NCBI RefSeq assembly: GCF_022557175.1
Contig: NZ_CP092915.1
Location: forward strand, 5,456,001 to 5,520,000
Origin: Mycolicibacterium sp. YH-1
GTDB taxonomy: Bacteria; Actinomycetota; Actinomycetes; Mycobacteriales; Mycobacteriaceae
Length of the DNA stretch: 64,000 bases
Reading direction: 5' to 3'
Shown: positions 29,193-38,813 of the stretch, in pieces
Layout: every line of letters begins with the position of its first letter
How positions within the stretch are numbered: position 1 is the stretch's first letter
Notes under the pieces: model-generated
What the model was told of the DNA's origin: nothing
Database searches by the model: none
The model's input: the letters and a program-made list of their open reading frames with translations, nothing else
Program-made: the position numbers and the translations under genes

Positions 29193-30092
29193 ATGGCGAG
29201 ATCAGATGGCGACACCTGGGACCTGGCGTCCAGTGTCGGGGCCACGGCGACGATGGTCGCCGCGCAGCGCGCGCTGGGCCACCGCGAGAAGCTGATCGAG
29301 GATCCCTATGCCGAGCCGCTGGTACGCGCGGTCGGCATGGAGTTCATCCTCCGCATGCTCGACGGTGGCTTCAGCTTCGAGGACATTGACCCGGTGTTCA
29401 CGGCGCGGCTGGCGGCCGAGGCCATGGCGGTCCGCACCCGGTGGTTCGACCAGATGTTCCTCGACGCAGCCGCCTCGGGCGTGCGCCAGGCGGTGATCCT
29501 GGCCTCCGGTCTGGATGCCCGCGCATATCGCCTGCCGTGGCCGGACGGCACCGTGGTCTTCGAGGTGGACCAACCCGAGGTGATCGCGTTCAAGACCACG
29601 ACCCTGGCCGATCTCGGTGCCACGCCGACCGCAACCCACCGCACTGTCGCCGTCGATCTGCGCGAGGACTGGCCCAGCGCGCTGCGCGACAACGGCTTCG
29701 ACCCGAAGCAGCCAACCGCGTGGAGTGCTGAAGGTTTGCTGATCTACCTACCGTCGGAGGCCCAGGACAGGCTGATGGAGGACATCACCGCGTTGTCCGC
29801 ACCGGGTAGCTACCTGGCCACCGAGCGCGTTCCCGACGTCGCGGCCTTCACCGAGGAACGGTCCAAGGAACTCTCCGACCGCATGAAACAGCTCGGCTCG
29901 GATATCGAGATGGGCGACCTGGTCTACAAGGGTGAGCGCACCAACGTCATCGACCACCTGCGGGAGCTCGGCTGGGCAGTGACGGCGTCGGCGATGCGAG
30001 ACGCTCACGCGGCCAATGGGTTCGATGTGCCCGATGACGCGTCGTGGTCGGCGTTCACCGATCTGATCTACGTCCGCGCGAAGCTGGGCTGA
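29193..30092 (+). CDS. S-adenosylmethionine-dependent methyltransferase (tandem copy 3)
   Basis: 299 residues, third paralogue: [95 protein letters not shown]. It is most divergent in its C-terminal third. It lies 33 bp after copy 2, with GACGGAGGA before the ATG. The operon ends at the strong hairpin 30108-30143, convergent with sppA. The three copies probably arose by local duplication. Confidence 0.9.
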   Translation: MARSDGDTWDLASSVGATATMVAAQRALGHREKLIEDPYAEPLVRAVGMEFILRMLDGGFSFEDIDPVFTARLAAEAMAVRTRWFDQMFLDAAASGVRQAVILASGLDARAYRLPWPDGTVVFEVDQPEVIAFKTTTLADLGATPTATHRTVAVDLREDWPSALRDNGFDPKQPTAWSAEGLLIYLPSEAQDRLMEDITALSAPGSYLATERVPDVAAFTEERSKELSDRMKQLGSDIEMGDLVYKGERTNVIDHLRELGWAVTASAMRDAHAANGFDVPDDASWSAFTDLIYVRAKLG

Positions 30093-30377
30093 ATACACCT
30101 CAGGCCCGGCGTTGGGGAAAGTGCGAACACTTCCCCCAACGCCAGCCCGGCCGTCGGCCCTAGAGCCGCGGCGGACGGGGGCCCCCACCCCCGCTGGTGC
30201 GCCGAGTGCCGCCTCCCCCGTCGGGCACCCGGCACGTTCCGTTCCTCCCCGGCCGCAACGCAGTATTGATGTTAGGCGCGTTGACGCAGCCGATGAATCG
30301 GGGAAACCCCTAATGTTTTGCCAGCGACACCTCAGGGTGAGGACGCGGGGACCGGTCGTTGCGGGACGGGCAAACCG
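30093..30377. other. Convergent gap between methyltransferase 3 and sppA
   Basis: 285 bp. The first part holds the terminator hairpin at 30108-30143, and 30150-30250 is GC/Pro-codon-like sequence without a supported gene. Nothing further was recognised up to the sppA stop. Confidence 0.4.
30108..30143. terminator. Bidirectional terminator hairpin between methyltransferase 3 and sppA
   Basis: The 16-bp stem is GGCGTTGGGGAAAGTG (30108-30123) with CACTTCCCCCAACGCC (30128-30143). It has one A/C mismatch and a tight CGAA loop. It lies 15 bp after the methyltransferase 3 stop and downstream of sppA on the other strand. No T-tract is present. Confidence 0.7.
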
Positions 30378-32162
30378 CTAGAAGCGGACATCACCCAGCC
30401 ACGTCGCGGTGACCCCGGACATGGAGCGTTGCGCCTGCATCCATGCCCCGGCCAGCGAGCGGCCCAGGATGGCACCGACGGCATCGGGCAGCGAGGCCGC
30501 CGCCGGCTGCGATGACGGCTTGGGTCGCAACTTCTCCAGAAGCGACGAACCCGGAAGGTTGACGAGCTTGACGTCGGCATCCTCGTCGAGACCCGCCAGA
30601 ACCTTCGCCCGATCTATCGCTGTGCGAAGTCCGCCGAGCTCGTCGACAAGCCCGCGCTCCAAGGCGTCGGCTCCCGTCCAGACGCGTCCACGGGCGACCG
30701 CGTCGACGTCCTGCACCGACATTCCGCGGCCGGAGGCGACGCGCTCGACGAAGTCCGTGTAGAACAGGTCGGCTTCGGCCTCGACCTGCGCATGTTGTTC
30801 CTCGGTGAACGGCGCGTTGACCGACCACGCGTCGGCATTGGCGTTGGTGCGCACCGAATCCGAGCCGATGCCGAGGCGCTCCTTGAGGTCTCGCGCCACC
30901 AACTTGCCGGTCACCACGCCGATGGAGCCTGTGATCGTTCCGGCGTTGGCCACGATCGTGTCGGCGGCCATCGACACGTAGTAGCCGCCGGATGCCGCCA
31001 CCGATCCCATCGAGGCGACGACGGGCTTGCCCGCCTTGCGCAGCCGATCCACCTCGCGCCAGATCGTCTCCGACCCGCTGACCGAGCCGCCTGGGCTGTC
31101 CACGCGCAGCACGACAGCCGACACCGAGTCGTCGGCGGCTGCCTCGCGCAGTGCCGCGGCGATGGTGTCGCCGCCGGCGCTCGACCTGCCAAGAGGCAGG
31201 GCCTGTGGTCCGCCGCGACCACTGACGATGGGTCCGGCAAGCGTCACGACGGCGATGGTCGGCTTGGACCCGATGCCGGGCAGCGACGGCGGCGTCGGTC
31301 CGTGCGCGCGGGCGTAGCGCGACAAGAACAGGCGCGGCGGCGCGTCGGGATGAGTGTCGGCATCCCCGCGCTCCGATGAGACACCCGGCGCTCCAACGAG
31401 TTCGGCGATCCTGCCGTACGCCTCGTCACGAAACCCGATGCGGTCGACGAGCCGGGCGTCCAGCGCGTCATCGCGCAGCAGCGGCGCGTTATCGGCCAGT
31501 GCATCGATAGCGGCGGTCTCGATGTGGCGCGACTGCGCCACCGCGGCGAGCACCTGGGCGTGCAGGCTCCCGATCATTGCGCTGTCGGCCTCGCGGTGCG
31601 CCTCGGTGTAGGAGTCCTGGGTGAACAGGTTGGCCGCCGACTTGTACTCGCCACGGGCGACGAACTGAGCCTCCACACCGGCCTTCGCGAGTGCGTCGCG
31701 CAGGAACATCGCACTGGTGGCGAAGCCCACCAGCCCGACCGATCCCGACGGCTGCATCCACACCTCGCGGAACGCCGACGCCAGGTAGTACGACATCGTG
31801 CCTGGATAGGTCTCGGCCCACGCCAGTGACGGCTTGACGTCACTGAAGGCGAGGATGGCATCCCGCAGTTCCTGGATCGGACCGGGGGCCGCGGCGGGAA
31901 CCTGGACGCGGGCGATGAGGCCTGCAACCCGGTCGTCCTCGGCGGCGCGATGAATGGCCGCGACGGCTTCGCGCAGAACCAATGGGCGGCCACCGCTCAG
32001 CAGCGCCATCGGATCGAATCCGCTGGTCTCCTCGGGCACCGTCTGGAGATCGAGTTCGAGGACGCAACCCTTCGGCACACCGTGATGCCGTGCGGTGTCC
32101 ACTTTGCGGGCCAGTGTCCGCAACTCGTCGGTACCGGGGATGCCAGGGAGGAATGCGAACAT
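30378..32162 (-). CDS. sppA: Signal peptide peptidase SppA, long (67K) type / protease IV
   Basis: 594 residues with the two-domain layout of protease IV. The N-terminal domain provides general base Lys174 (ARGEYKSAANLF). The C-terminal domain provides nucleophile Ser391 (ASMGSVAASGGYYVS), after VVLRVDSPGGSVSGSETIWREV. It degrades cleaved signal peptides at the membrane. Unlike E. coli SppA I see no clear N-terminal transmembrane helix (MFAFLPGIPGTDELRTLARK), so membrane attachment may be peripheral. Located beside rplO, as Rv0724 is in M. tuberculosis. Confidence 0.93.
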   Translation of the reverse strand: MFAFLPGIPGTDELRTLARKVDTARHHGVPKGCVLELDLQTVPEETSGFDPMALLSGGRPLVLREAVAAIHRAAEDDRVAGLIARVQVPAAAPGPIQELRDAILAFSDVKPSLAWAETYPGTMSYYLASAFREVWMQPSGSVGLVGFATSAMFLRDALAKAGVEAQFVARGEYKSAANLFTQDSYTEAHREADSAMIGSLHAQVLAAVAQSRHIETAAIDALADNAPLLRDDALDARLVDRIGFRDEAYGRIAELVGAPGVSSERGDADTHPDAPPRLFLSRYARAHGPTPPSLPGIGSKPTIAVVTLAGPIVSGRGGPQALPLGRSSAGGDTIAAALREAAADDSVSAVVLRVDSPGGSVSGSETIWREVDRLRKAGKPVVASMGSVAASGGYYVSMAADTIVANAGTITGSIGVVTGKLVARDLKERLGIGSDSVRTNANADAWSVNAPFTEEQHAQVEAEADLFYTDFVERVASGRGMSVQDVDAVARGRVWTGADALERGLVDELGGLRTAIDRAKVLAGLDEDADVKLVNLPGSSLLEKLRPKPSSQPAAASLPDAVGAILGRSLAGAWMQAQRSMSGVTATWLGDVRF

Positions 32163-32285
32163 TCCTCAAGGCTACCGATCCGTTCACAGACGATCCGGAC
32201 GCCGACGCTGTCACCTGCGACGATCGCCGTTCTCCAGTGTGAGCCCAGCCCCCACCGCGAGAATGACGCGACGGAAGGGGACTTA

Positions 32286-33518
32286 ATGGTGCTCAAGGTG
32301 GCCGTGTCACCAGATCTCATCCACGGCGACGTCGAACCCGGCTACGGCAGGATCGCCGACGCGTTTCGGGCCAACTTCGCTTCGGGTCAGGAGGTGGGTG
32401 CCGCCGTCACCGTCTACCGCGACGGTGACAAGGTGGTGGACCTGTGGGGCGGTTACCGCAACGGGCTCACCAGAGCACCGTGGCACGAGGACTCGATGGT
32501 CAACGTGTTCTCGACGACCAAGGGCGTTGCGGCCCTTGCCGTCGCGGTCGCCGTGTCGCGGGGTCTGTTCCGCTATGACGCGAGGGTCGCTGACTACTGG
32601 CCGGAGTTCGCGGCGGCAGGCAAGGGCGAGGTGACCGTGCGCCAACTACTGGCCCACCAGGCCGGCCTGTCGGCGGTGACGCCGGCCCCCACGCTGGACG
32701 ATGTCGCCGACCCGTCCCGACTGTCGCCCATGCTCGCGTCGCAGGCGCCCGCGTGGCCGCCGGGCACCCGGCACGGCTATCACGCGATAACCCTGGGCTG
32801 GTATGAGTCCGAACTCATCCGGCGGACCGACCCGGCCGGCAGAACCCTCGGCAGATTCCTCGCCGACGAGATCGCAGGTCCGCTCGGACTCGATCTGCAC
32901 ATCGGCCTGCCCGCGTCGGTGGACCGTGACCGGATCGCCCACGTGCACAACTGGAAACGTGCCGAGACGCTCCTGCACCTCAACGTGATGCCACCCGGCT
33001 TCGTCGCCGCATCACTGAACCCCGTCGGCCTCACAGCCCGCACAGTCTCGGTGCCACGCAACGTCAACGCATTCGACGGGGACTACAACCGTGATGATGT
33101 GCGGTCCGTGGAGATTCCCTCGGCGAACGGGACGGCAACGGCCCGCGCGGTCGCGAGGCTCTATGGTGCGGCTGCGAACGGCGGCGCGGCACTGGGCCTG
33201 AACGAGGCCACCTTCGAGGACCTCGCGGCAGCGACGACCACGCCCAGCGGCGGTATGCGCGACAAGGTGATGCACGTTGATGTGGCGTACTCGCTGGGCA
33301 TGTGCAAACCATTGCCGCACTTCGGGTTCGGCTCTTCGGGACGGGCATTCGGCACCCCGGGGTTTGGCGGCTCCTTCGGGCTGGCCGACCCCGACACCGG
33401 GATCGGCTACGCCTACGTCATGAATCGACTCGGCTTCCACCTGTGGAGCGACCCACGGGAGCTGTCATTGCGCCAGGCGCTGTTTCGCGACGTGCTCGGC
33501 GCGCGCCCGCAGAGCTAG
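32286..33518 (+). CDS. Serine beta-lactamase-fold esterase (family VIII / EstB-like)
   Basis: 410 residues from the ATG at 32286, after AAGGGGAC; an upstream in-frame extension overlaps sppA and was rejected. Class C beta-lactamase-like motifs: VVDLWGGYRN, nucleophile Ser and Lys in VFSTTKGVAALA (SxxK), LLAHQAGLSAV, the Tyr motif YHAITLGWYESELIRR, and a C-terminal FGTPGFGGSFGLADPDTGIGYAYVMNR. No signal peptide, so a cytosolic esterase or lipase (LipL/LipD type) is more likely than a beta-lactamase. Divergent from sppA (123-bp gap) and convergent with rplO. Confidence 0.88.
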   Translation: MVLKVAVSPDLIHGDVEPGYGRIADAFRANFASGQEVGAAVTVYRDGDKVVDLWGGYRNGLTRAPWHEDSMVNVFSTTKGVAALAVAVAVSRGLFRYDARVADYWPEFAAAGKGEVTVRQLLAHQAGLSAVTPAPTLDDVADPSRLSPMLASQAPAWPPGTRHGYHAITLGWYESELIRRTDPAGRTLGRFLADEIAGPLGLDLHIGLPASVDRDRIAHVHNWKRAETLLHLNVMPPGFVAASLNPVGLTARTVSVPRNVNAFDGDYNRDDVRSVEIPSANGTATARAVARLYGAAANGGAALGLNEATFEDLAAATTTPSGGMRDKVMHVDVAYSLGMCKPLPHFGFGSSGRAFGTPGFGGSFGLADPDTGIGYAYVMNRLGFHLWSDPRELSLRQALFRDVLGARPQS

Positions 33519-33556
33519 CGGGCCGTCCCCAACCGCCGGCCCATCCCCCAAAAGCA

Positions 33557-33584
33557 AAATGCCCCCGCCGAGGCGGGGGCATTT
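33557..33584. terminator. Bidirectional intrinsic terminator, end of the spc operon
   Basis: AAATGCCCCCGCC (33557-33569) pairs with GGCGGGGGCATTT (33572-33584), a GC-rich stem bounded by A- and T-runs. Read on the minus strand it follows rplO by 14 bp and is succeeded by ATTTTGCTTTT, a classical U-rich tail. Read on the plus strand it ends the esterase transcript. Confidence 0.85.
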
Positions 33585-33597
33585 CACATGTCTTGCA

Positions 33598-34038
33598 CTA
33601 CAGCTCGGTGGCCGAACCGCCTGCTGCAGTGATCTTCTCGCGCGCGCTGCCGCTGAACTTGTGCGCGGTGATGTCGACCTTGACGGACACCTTGCCGTCG
33701 CCGAGCACCTTCACCAGCGTGTTCTTGCGGACCGCACCAGCAGCCACCAACTCGTCGACGCCGACAGTGCCACCCTTGGGGAACAGCTTGTCGAGGTCAC
33801 CGACGTTGACGACCTGGTACTCAGTGCGGAACCGGTTCTTGAAGCCCTTGAGCTTCGGCAGCCGCATGTGGATCGGCATCTGGCCACCCTCGAACGTCGA
33901 GGGGACGTTCTTGCGTGCCTTGGTGCCCTTGGTGCCGCGACCGGCGGTCTTACCCTTGGAGCCCTCGCCGCGACCCACGCGAGTCTTGCGAGTCTTGGAC
34001 CCGGGGGCGGGCTTCAGGTCATGAAGCTTGATGGTCAT
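33598..34038 (-). CDS. rplO: 50S ribosomal protein L15
   Basis: 146 residues: [67 protein letters not shown], and the C-terminal [26 protein letters not shown] late-assembly 23S rRNA binder with a long basic N-terminal tail. Last gene of the spc operon here. In many bacteria secY follows directly, but here secY is about 6.5 kb away behind sppA and the methyltransferases, as in M. tuberculosis. Confidence 0.97.
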   Translation of the reverse strand: MTIKLHDLKPAPGSKTRKTRVGRGEGSKGKTAGRGTKGTKARKNVPSTFEGGQMPIHMRLPKLKGFKNRFRTEYQVVNVGDLDKLFPKGGTVGVDELVAAGAVRKNTLVKVLGDGKVSVKVDITAHKFSGSAREKITAAGGSATEL

Positions 34039-34043
34039 GGTTG

Positions 34044-34223
34044 CTACGCCTCCTCAACCGTTACGAGGTGGTTGACGACGGCCAGCAGGCCGCGCGTCTG
34101 CGCATTGTCCTCACGCACCACGGACTGGCGGATCTTCCGCAACCCGAGGGTGCGCAGGCTCTCACGCTGCTTCCAGCGAGCACCGACGGTGCCGCGCACC
34201 TGGGTGATCTTCAGTTCAGCCAT
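34044..34223 (-). CDS. rpmD: 50S ribosomal protein L30
   Basis: 59 residues from the ATG at 34223 ([40 protein letters not shown]), the complete short bacterial L30. An open frame extends upstream into rpsE without family support. It sits 4 bp after the rpsE stop and 5 bp before the rplO start. Confidence 0.96.
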   Translation of the reverse strand: MAELKITQVRGTVGARWKQRESLRTLGLRKIRQSVVREDNAQTRGLLAVVNHLVTVEEA

Positions 34224-34227
34224 GTAC

Positions 34228-34911
34228 TTATGCCGATCCCTCACGCGCGGCCGTAGCAGCCAGCGCTTCGCTCTCACGTCGAGCCTTGAGCATCCGCGCA
34301 GGCGCGACGTCCTCGATGGGCAGCCCACGACGGGCCGCAACCTCTTCCGGACGCTGGATCATCTTCAGCGCGGCAACGGTGGCATGCACCACGTTGATCG
34401 CGTTGTCGCTGCCCAGTGACTTGGCCAGGATGTCGTGCACGCCGGCGCATTCCAGCACCGCACGCACCGCGCCACCGGCGATGACGCCGGTACCCGGGCT
34501 GGCCGGACGCAGCATCACGACACCGGCCGCAGCCTCACCCTGCACCGGGTGCACGATGGTGCCACCGATGAGCGGGACGCGGAAGAATCCCTTGCGGGCC
34601 TCTTCGACACCCTTGGCAATCGCCGCCGGAACTTCCTTGGCCTTGCCGTAGCCGACACCGACCATGCCGTTGCCGTCGCCGACGATCACCAGTGCGGTGA
34701 AGCTGAACCGGCGACCACCCTTGACGACCTTGGAGACGCGGTTGATGGCAACGACGCGCTCCAGGTAGTTGCTCTTCTCGCCGCCGTCGCGACCGCCACG
34801 GCCACCACGGTCGTCGCGCCTGCCGCGACCGCCATCACGACCGCCACCGCCGCCGCCACCGCGGCCGTCGGTGTTCGACGGCCCGGCTCCACTAGCCTGC
34901 TCGGCCATCAT
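34228..34911 (-). CDS. rpsE: 30S ribosomal protein S5
   Basis: 227 residues. Residues 1-~45 are a Gly/Arg/Asp-rich RGG-like extension, typical of mycobacterial S5 and absent from the ~166-residue E. coli protein. The canonical part follows: [49 protein letters not shown] and the C-terminal domain with [36 protein letters not shown]5 helps decoding accuracy and helicase activity at the mRNA entry. Spc operon, between rplR and rpmD. Confidence 0.97.
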   Translation of the reverse strand: MMAEQASGAGPSNTDGRGGGGGGGRDGGRGRRDDRGGRGGRDGGEKSNYLERVVAINRVSKVVKGGRRFSFTALVIVGDGNGMVGVGYGKAKEVPAAIAKGVEEARKGFFRVPLIGGTIVHPVQGEAAAGVVMLRPASPGTGVIAGGAVRAVLECAGVHDILAKSLGSDNAINVVHATVAALKMIQRPEEVAARRGLPIEDVAPARMLKARRESEALAATAAREGSA

Positions 34912-34936
34912 GCAGTCCTTCCGTAAGTCTTCATCA

Positions 34937-35350
34937 TCAGAATTTCAGCCCGCTCTCACGCGCGGCATCGGCCAGCGCAGCGATCCGACCGCCGTAGGTG
35001 TACCCACCACGGTCGAACACCACCGTCTCGATGCCTGCGGCCTTGGCGCGCTCGGCGATCAGCTGACCGACCCGGACGCTGTGGGCCTTCTTGTCGCCCT
35101 CAACGGCACGCACGTCCGCCTCGATCGACGACGCGGCGGCCAGCGTGACGCCGACCTGATCGTCGACCAGCTGTACGTGGATGTGCCGCGAGCTGCGGTT
35201 CACGACCAGGCGCGGGGCCTCCGAGGTGCCGGCGACCTTCTTGCGAAGGCGTGCGTGGCGACGCAGGCGCGCCACCCGACGTGTCTCGGAGATGTTCTGC
35301 CCAAGGGGCTTCCGCTTGGCGGAAGCCACATCAGTCTTCGTGGTAGCCAT
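34937..35350 (-). CDS. rplR: 50S ribosomal protein L18
   Basis: 137 residues: a basic N-terminus ([31 protein letters not shown]) and the conserved [33 protein letters not shown] and [27 protein letters not shown]. It binds 5S rRNA together with L5 and L25. It starts 3 bp after the rplF stop and ends 25 bp before rpsE. Confidence 0.97.
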   Translation of the reverse strand: MATTKTDVASAKRKPLGQNISETRRVARLRRHARLRKKVAGTSEAPRLVVNRSSRHIHVQLVDDQVGVTLAAASSIEADVRAVEGDKKAHSVRVGQLIAERAKAAGIETVVFDRGGYTYGGRIAALADAARESGLKF

Positions 35351-35353
35351 GAC

Positions 35354-35893
35354 TTACTTACCTGTCTTTCCGACCTTGCGGCGGATCTGCTCACCCTCGT
35401 ACCGCACGCCCTTGCCCTTGTACGGGTCGGGGCGGCGCAGACGGCGGATGTTCGCCGAGATCTGACCGACCTTCTGCTTGTCGATACCGGTGATTGAGAA
35501 CTTGGTGGGGGTCTCCACCGCGAACGTGATGCCCTCAGGCGCCTCGATCACGACGGGATGGCTGTAGCCGAGCGCGAACTCGAGCGTGTTGCCCTTGAGC
35601 TGCACGCGGTAGCCAACGCCGAAGATCTCCATCTTCGTGGTGTAACCCTCGGTGACACCGGTGATCAGGTTGGCCACCAGCGTGCGCGACAGCCCGTGCA
35701 ACGAACGGCTGCGCCGCTCGTCATCGGGGCGGGTCACCACGATGGCGCCTTCGTCGTTGCGCGCCACCGAAATCGGCTCGGCGACGGCTAGACCCAATGA
35801 GCCCTTCGGGCCCTTGACCGAGACGTTCTGCCCCTCGATCGTGATATCGACCCCGGCAGGAACCGGGACCGGCTGCTTACCAATACGCGACAT
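35354..35893 (-). CDS. rplF: 50S ribosomal protein L6
   Basis: 179 residues, two repeated alpha/beta domains: [56 protein letters not shown], and the RNA-binding C-terminal end [29 protein letters not shown]. It lies near the factor-binding site of the 50S subunit. Spc operon, between rpsH and rplR. Confidence 0.97.
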   Translation of the reverse strand: MSRIGKQPVPVPAGVDITIEGQNVSVKGPKGSLGLAVAEPISVARNDEGAIVVTRPDDERRSRSLHGLSRTLVANLITGVTEGYTTKMEIFGVGYRVQLKGNTLEFALGYSHPVVIEAPEGITFAVETPTKFSITGIDKQKVGQISANIRRLRRPDPYKGKGVRYEGEQIRRKVGKTGK

Positions 35894-35914
35894 AGTTCTA
35901 CTCTTCCTATCCCG

Positions 35915-36313
35915 CTACCACACGTACGCGAGGACTTCGCCGCCCACGCCGCTACGCGCTGCCTGGCGGTCGGTGAGGAGGCCGGAGGACGTGGAGATGA
36001 TCGCCACGCCGAGGCCACCAAGCACCCGAGGCAGGTTGGTGGACTTCGCGTACACCCGCAGGCCGGGCTTGGACACCCGGCGCAGGCCCGCAATGCTGCG
36101 CTCACGGCTGGAGCCGTACTTCAGCTGCACCACCAGGGACTTACCGACGCGAGCATCCTCGGTGCGGAAATCGCTGATGTAGCCCTCAGCCTTCAAGATC
36201 TCGGCGATGTTCGCCTTGATCTTGCTGTGGGGCAAGGTCACCTCATCGTGATACGCCGAGTTGGCGTTGCGCAGACGTGTCAAGAAGTCTGCGATCGGGT
36301 CAGTCATCGTCAT
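35915..36313 (-). CDS. rpsH: 30S ribosomal protein S8
   Basis: 132 residues: [38 protein letters not shown] at the start, then [22 protein letters not shown] and the C-terminal [34 protein letters not shown]8 is a primary 16S rRNA binder and, in E. coli, the translational repressor of the spc operon. A 100-bp gap separates it from rpsN upstream. The start could be either of two Met codons two residues apart. Confidence 0.97.
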   Translation of the reverse strand: MTMTDPIADFLTRLRNANSAYHDEVTLPHSKIKANIAEILKAEGYISDFRTEDARVGKSLVVQLKYGSSRERSIAGLRRVSKPGLRVYAKSTNLPRVLGGLGVAIISTSSGLLTDRQAARSGVGGEVLAYVW

Positions 36314-36413
36314 GACAACCGGCTCACCTTCCTCGCGGCGGTTCCCCTGGGTGGAATTCCCTTGGGGGCCTGCCGCGCACTTTTGTTAAGTGGTTTCAAT
36401 GTTTGGATTTGGA

Positions 36414-36599
36414 TTACCAGCTGGACTTCTGGACACCCGGCAGCTCGCCGGCATGCGCCATCTCCCGCAGGCAGATTCGGCACAGACCGAACTTGCGGAA
36501 GACAGCGTGCGGACGCCCGCACCTGTTGCAACGCGTGTAGCCGCGAACCTTGAACTTCGGCTTCTTGTTGGCCTTGATGACCAGCGCTTTCTTTGCCAT
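36414..36599 (-). CDS. rpsN: 30S ribosomal protein S14, zinc-binding short form
   Basis: 61 residues from the ATG at 36599 ([20 protein letters not shown]). It has the C-x2-C-x12-C-x2-C zinc ribbon ([28 protein letters not shown]), so it is the zinc-dependent (C+) housekeeping S14, also called type Z. The frame stays open upstream into rplE, without family support. It is 4 bp after rplE. Confidence 0.97.
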   Translation of the reverse strand: MAKKALVIKANKKPKFKVRGYTRCNRCGRPHAVFRKFGLCRICLREMAHAGELPGVQKSSW

Positions 36600-36603
36600 C
36601 TGC

Positions 36604-37176
36604 TCAGTTCTCCTTGAACGGGAAGCCCAGCGCGCGCAGCAGCGCACGGCCCTCGTCGTCATTCGTCGCCGACGTGACGACTGTGATGTCCATGCCCCGC
36701 GGGCGGTCGATGCTGTCCACGTCGATCTCGTGGAACACCGACTGCTCGGTGAGACCGAAGGTGTAGTTGCCGCTGCCGTCGAACTGCTTGGGCGACAGGC
36801 CGCGGAAGTCGCGGATACGCGGGAGGCTGATCGACACGAGCCGGTCGAGGAACTCCCACATGCGGTCGCCGCGCAGCGTGACGCGGGCGCCGATCGGCAT
36901 GCCCTCGCGCAGCTTGAACTGTGCGATGGACTTGCGGGCCTTGCGGATCTCCGGCTTCTGGCCGGTGATGAGCGCGAGGTCGTTGACGGCGCCGTTGATC
37001 AGCTTGGCGTCGCGGGCGGCGTCACCGACGCCCATGTTCACGATGACCTTGACGACGCCCGGGATCTGCATGACGTTGTCGTAGCTGAACTCGGTGTTCA
37101 GCGCGGCCTTGATCTCATCGCGGTACCGCTGCTTGAGGCGCGGCGGCGTCTTTGCGGGAGCTTCTGCAGTAGTCAT
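36604..37176 (-). CDS. rplE: 50S ribosomal protein L5
   Basis: 190 residues: [76 protein letters not shown], and the C-terminal [33 protein letters not shown]. It binds 5S rRNA and contacts S13 and P-site tRNA. It starts 2 bp after the rplX stop in the spc operon. Confidence 0.97.
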   Translation of the reverse strand: MTTAEAPAKTPPRLKQRYRDEIKAALNTEFSYDNVMQIPGVVKVIVNMGVGDAARDAKLINGAVNDLALITGQKPEIRKARKSIAQFKLREGMPIGARVTLRGDRMWEFLDRLVSISLPRIRDFRGLSPKQFDGSGNYTFGLTEQSVFHEIDVDSIDRPRGMDITVVTSATNDDEGRALLRALGFPFKEN

Positions 37177-37178
37177 TC

Positions 37179-37496
37179 TCAGATGTCCTTGCCATTCTTC
37201 TTCGACACGCGGACCTTCTTGCCGCTCTCCTCGTCGACGCGGTAGCCGATCCGGGTCGGGTTGCCGTCGGAGTCGACCACCATCACGTTGCTCACGTGAA
37301 TCGCGGCTTCCTGGGTGACGATGCCGCCCGAGGACGCGCCACGCTCATTGCTGGAGACGGCGGTGTGCTTCTTGATCCGGTTGACACCCTCGACCAGGAC
37401 CTTCTCGCGGTCGGGGTAGGCGACCAGGACCTTGCCCTTGGCGCCCTTGTCCTTACCGGAGATGACCAAAACGGTGTCGCCCTTGTGCACCTTCAT
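37179..37496 (-). CDS. rplX: 50S ribosomal protein L24
   Basis: 105 residues: KOW domain at the N-terminus ([44 protein letters not shown]), then [19 protein letters not shown]. An early assembly protein that initiates 50S folding at the 5' end of 23S rRNA. It begins immediately after the rplN stop. Confidence 0.97.
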   Translation of the reverse strand: MKVHKGDTVLVISGKDKGAKGKVLVAYPDREKVLVEGVNRIKKHTAVSSNERGASSGGIVTQEAAIHVSNVMVVDSDGNPTRIGYRVDEESGKKVRVSKKNGKDI

Positions 37497-37865
37497 TTAC
37501 AGCACCTCCGGGGCCAGCGAAACGATCTTCATGAACTTCTTCTCGCGCAGCTCACGACCGACCGGCCCAAAGATGCGGGTGCCGCGGGGGTCATTGTCGG
37601 GCTTGATGATGACGGCAGCGTTCTCGTCGAACTTGATGTAGCTGCCGTCGGCGCGGCGGCGCTCCTTGACGGTGCGAACGATGACGGCCTTCACGACATC
37701 GCCACGCTTCACGTTGCCGCCGGGGATCGCATCCTTGACGGTGGCCACGATGACATCACCGATGCCGGCATAGCGTCGCGCCGAGCCACCGAGCACCCGG
37801 ATGCACAAGATCTCCTTGGCACCGGTGTTGTCGGCGACCTTCACTCGCGATTCCTGCTGAATCAC
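37497..37865 (-). CDS. rplN: 50S ribosomal protein L14
   Basis: 122 residues from a GTG at 37865 ([26 protein letters not shown]), preceded by GAGGAG 8 nt upstream; this gives the exact family length. The 12-codon upstream extension ([12 protein letters not shown]) was rejected. Conserved: [30 protein letters not shown] and [26 protein letters not shown]. First gene of the spc operon. Because S17 is more than 20 kb away, it has its own promoter (candidate at 38026-38054). Confidence 0.97.
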   Translation of the reverse strand: MIQQESRVKVADNTGAKEILCIRVLGGSARRYAGIGDVIVATVKDAIPGGNVKRGDVVKAVIVRTVKERRRADGSYIKFDENAAVIIKPDNDPRGTRIFGPVGRELREKKFMKIVSLAPEVL

Positions 37866-38025
37866 TCGATCTCCTCGATTTCGATGCACGCCAAACAGCA
37901 CTAGATTGTTCGACGTACGCGGTCTTCGTCACCTAAGGGCACGCAGGGCTTCCGCCTCCGCTGAGCACTTACAAGAAGAACTCAGATGAGAGCGGCTACC
38001 GAGGTCTGCCCAAGGCAACCCCTAC

Positions 38026-38054
38026 ATACTAGGTGACCGGCGCGAATGCACCAA
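38026..38054 (-). promoter_or_regulatory. Candidate SigA-type promoter of the spc operon
   Basis: On the minus strand TTGGTG (38054-38049) and TAGTAT (38031-38026) are separated by exactly 17 bp. The transcript would start near 38019 and have a leader of about 150 nt before rplN, which might carry regulation. The spc operon needs its own promoter, since the S10 operon ends over 20 kb away. Motif reading only. Confidence 0.5.
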
Positions 38055-38096
38055 ATCGCGGCGACCAGCGCTTTCCGTGTGCGTGGTGTCGGCGGG

Positions 38097-38813
38097 TCAG
38101 GGGATCTCGACCTGTGGGTCACCGGTCAGCCGCGCCCCCGCGTCGTCGAGGGCATCCACACCGCTGGGCGCCTCCACGTGCACCGACACCAGGTAGTTGG
38201 CGGTGTTGGTCCAGATGTGCACGATCCTGTCGCGAAACTCCACCGATTTCTCCGATGTGTCCGACCAGGCGCCCATCAGCTTCTGCCCGCTGTAGTCGCA
38301 CAACTCCGCGGGCAGGACGCTCACGGTGCTGACGGCCGCGGTGGCCATGATGCGATCGGTGTAGTCGCGGAACGCCGCCGCGGGATCGTGCGTCGTACGC
38401 GCGATGGTGATGGTCGCTGACATCGCCTCGGGTCCGGTCAGCGTGGCGGCGATGTCACCGGAACCAGGAGCCAGGCTCCACCCGTCGGGCAGGGCCACCG
38501 TGATCCTCGGCGCCTGCGGATCGGACACCGCCGTCTCGACCGCATCACCGGGCTCCGGAGGTAGTGGGCACGTCACAGTGCCCGCCGGGATCGGAACCTG
38601 GAGCGTGGGCATAATGCCCGGCTCAGGCTGGGCGGTGTCGGTCGTCGTGGGTGGGGACGACACCGGTGACGACGACGCGGACGCCACCGATGTGGTGACT
38701 GATGCCGCCGACGGCTCGGTGACCGCAACACCCTCGCTCGTGCGCGCGCATCCCGACGCGACGATCGCCGCGATGCAGCTGATCGCGAGGCCACTCACGC
38801 GCCAGGTGCTCAT
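38097..38813 (-). CDS. LpqN/LpqT-family-like lipoprotein
   Basis: 238 residues. The N-terminal signal peptide ends in a lipobox (AIVASGCART; lipidated Cys22). A Ser/Thr/Pro-rich linker covers ~25-70. The globular part then carries a pattern of the mycobacterial LpqN type: IPAGTVTCPLPPEPG, RITVALPDGWSLAPGSGD, AFRDYTDRIMATAAVSTVSVLPAELCDYSGQKLMGAW. Family function is not firmly known. Its start overlaps the atsA stop by one base (TGATG), so the two are expressed together. In M. tuberculosis the corresponding place next to atsA is held by a formylglycine-generating enzyme (Rv0712) instead. Confidence 0.75.
   Translation of the reverse strand: MSTWRVSGLAISCIAAIVASGCARTSEGVAVTEPSAASVTTSVASASSSPVSSPPTTTDTAQPEPGIMPTLQVPIPAGTVTCPLPPEPGDAVETAVSDPQAPRITVALPDGWSLAPGSGDIAATLTGPEAMSATITIARTTHDPAAAFRDYTDRIMATAAVSTVSVLPAELCDYSGQKLMGAWSDTSEKSVEFRDRIVHIWTNTANYLVSVHVEAPSGVDALDDAGARLTGDPQVEIP

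Noticed and set aside
32286..33518. Class C beta-lactamase giving resistance
   Set aside because: No signal peptide, and the Tyr motif is YHAI rather than YxN. This is typical of esterase family VIII.
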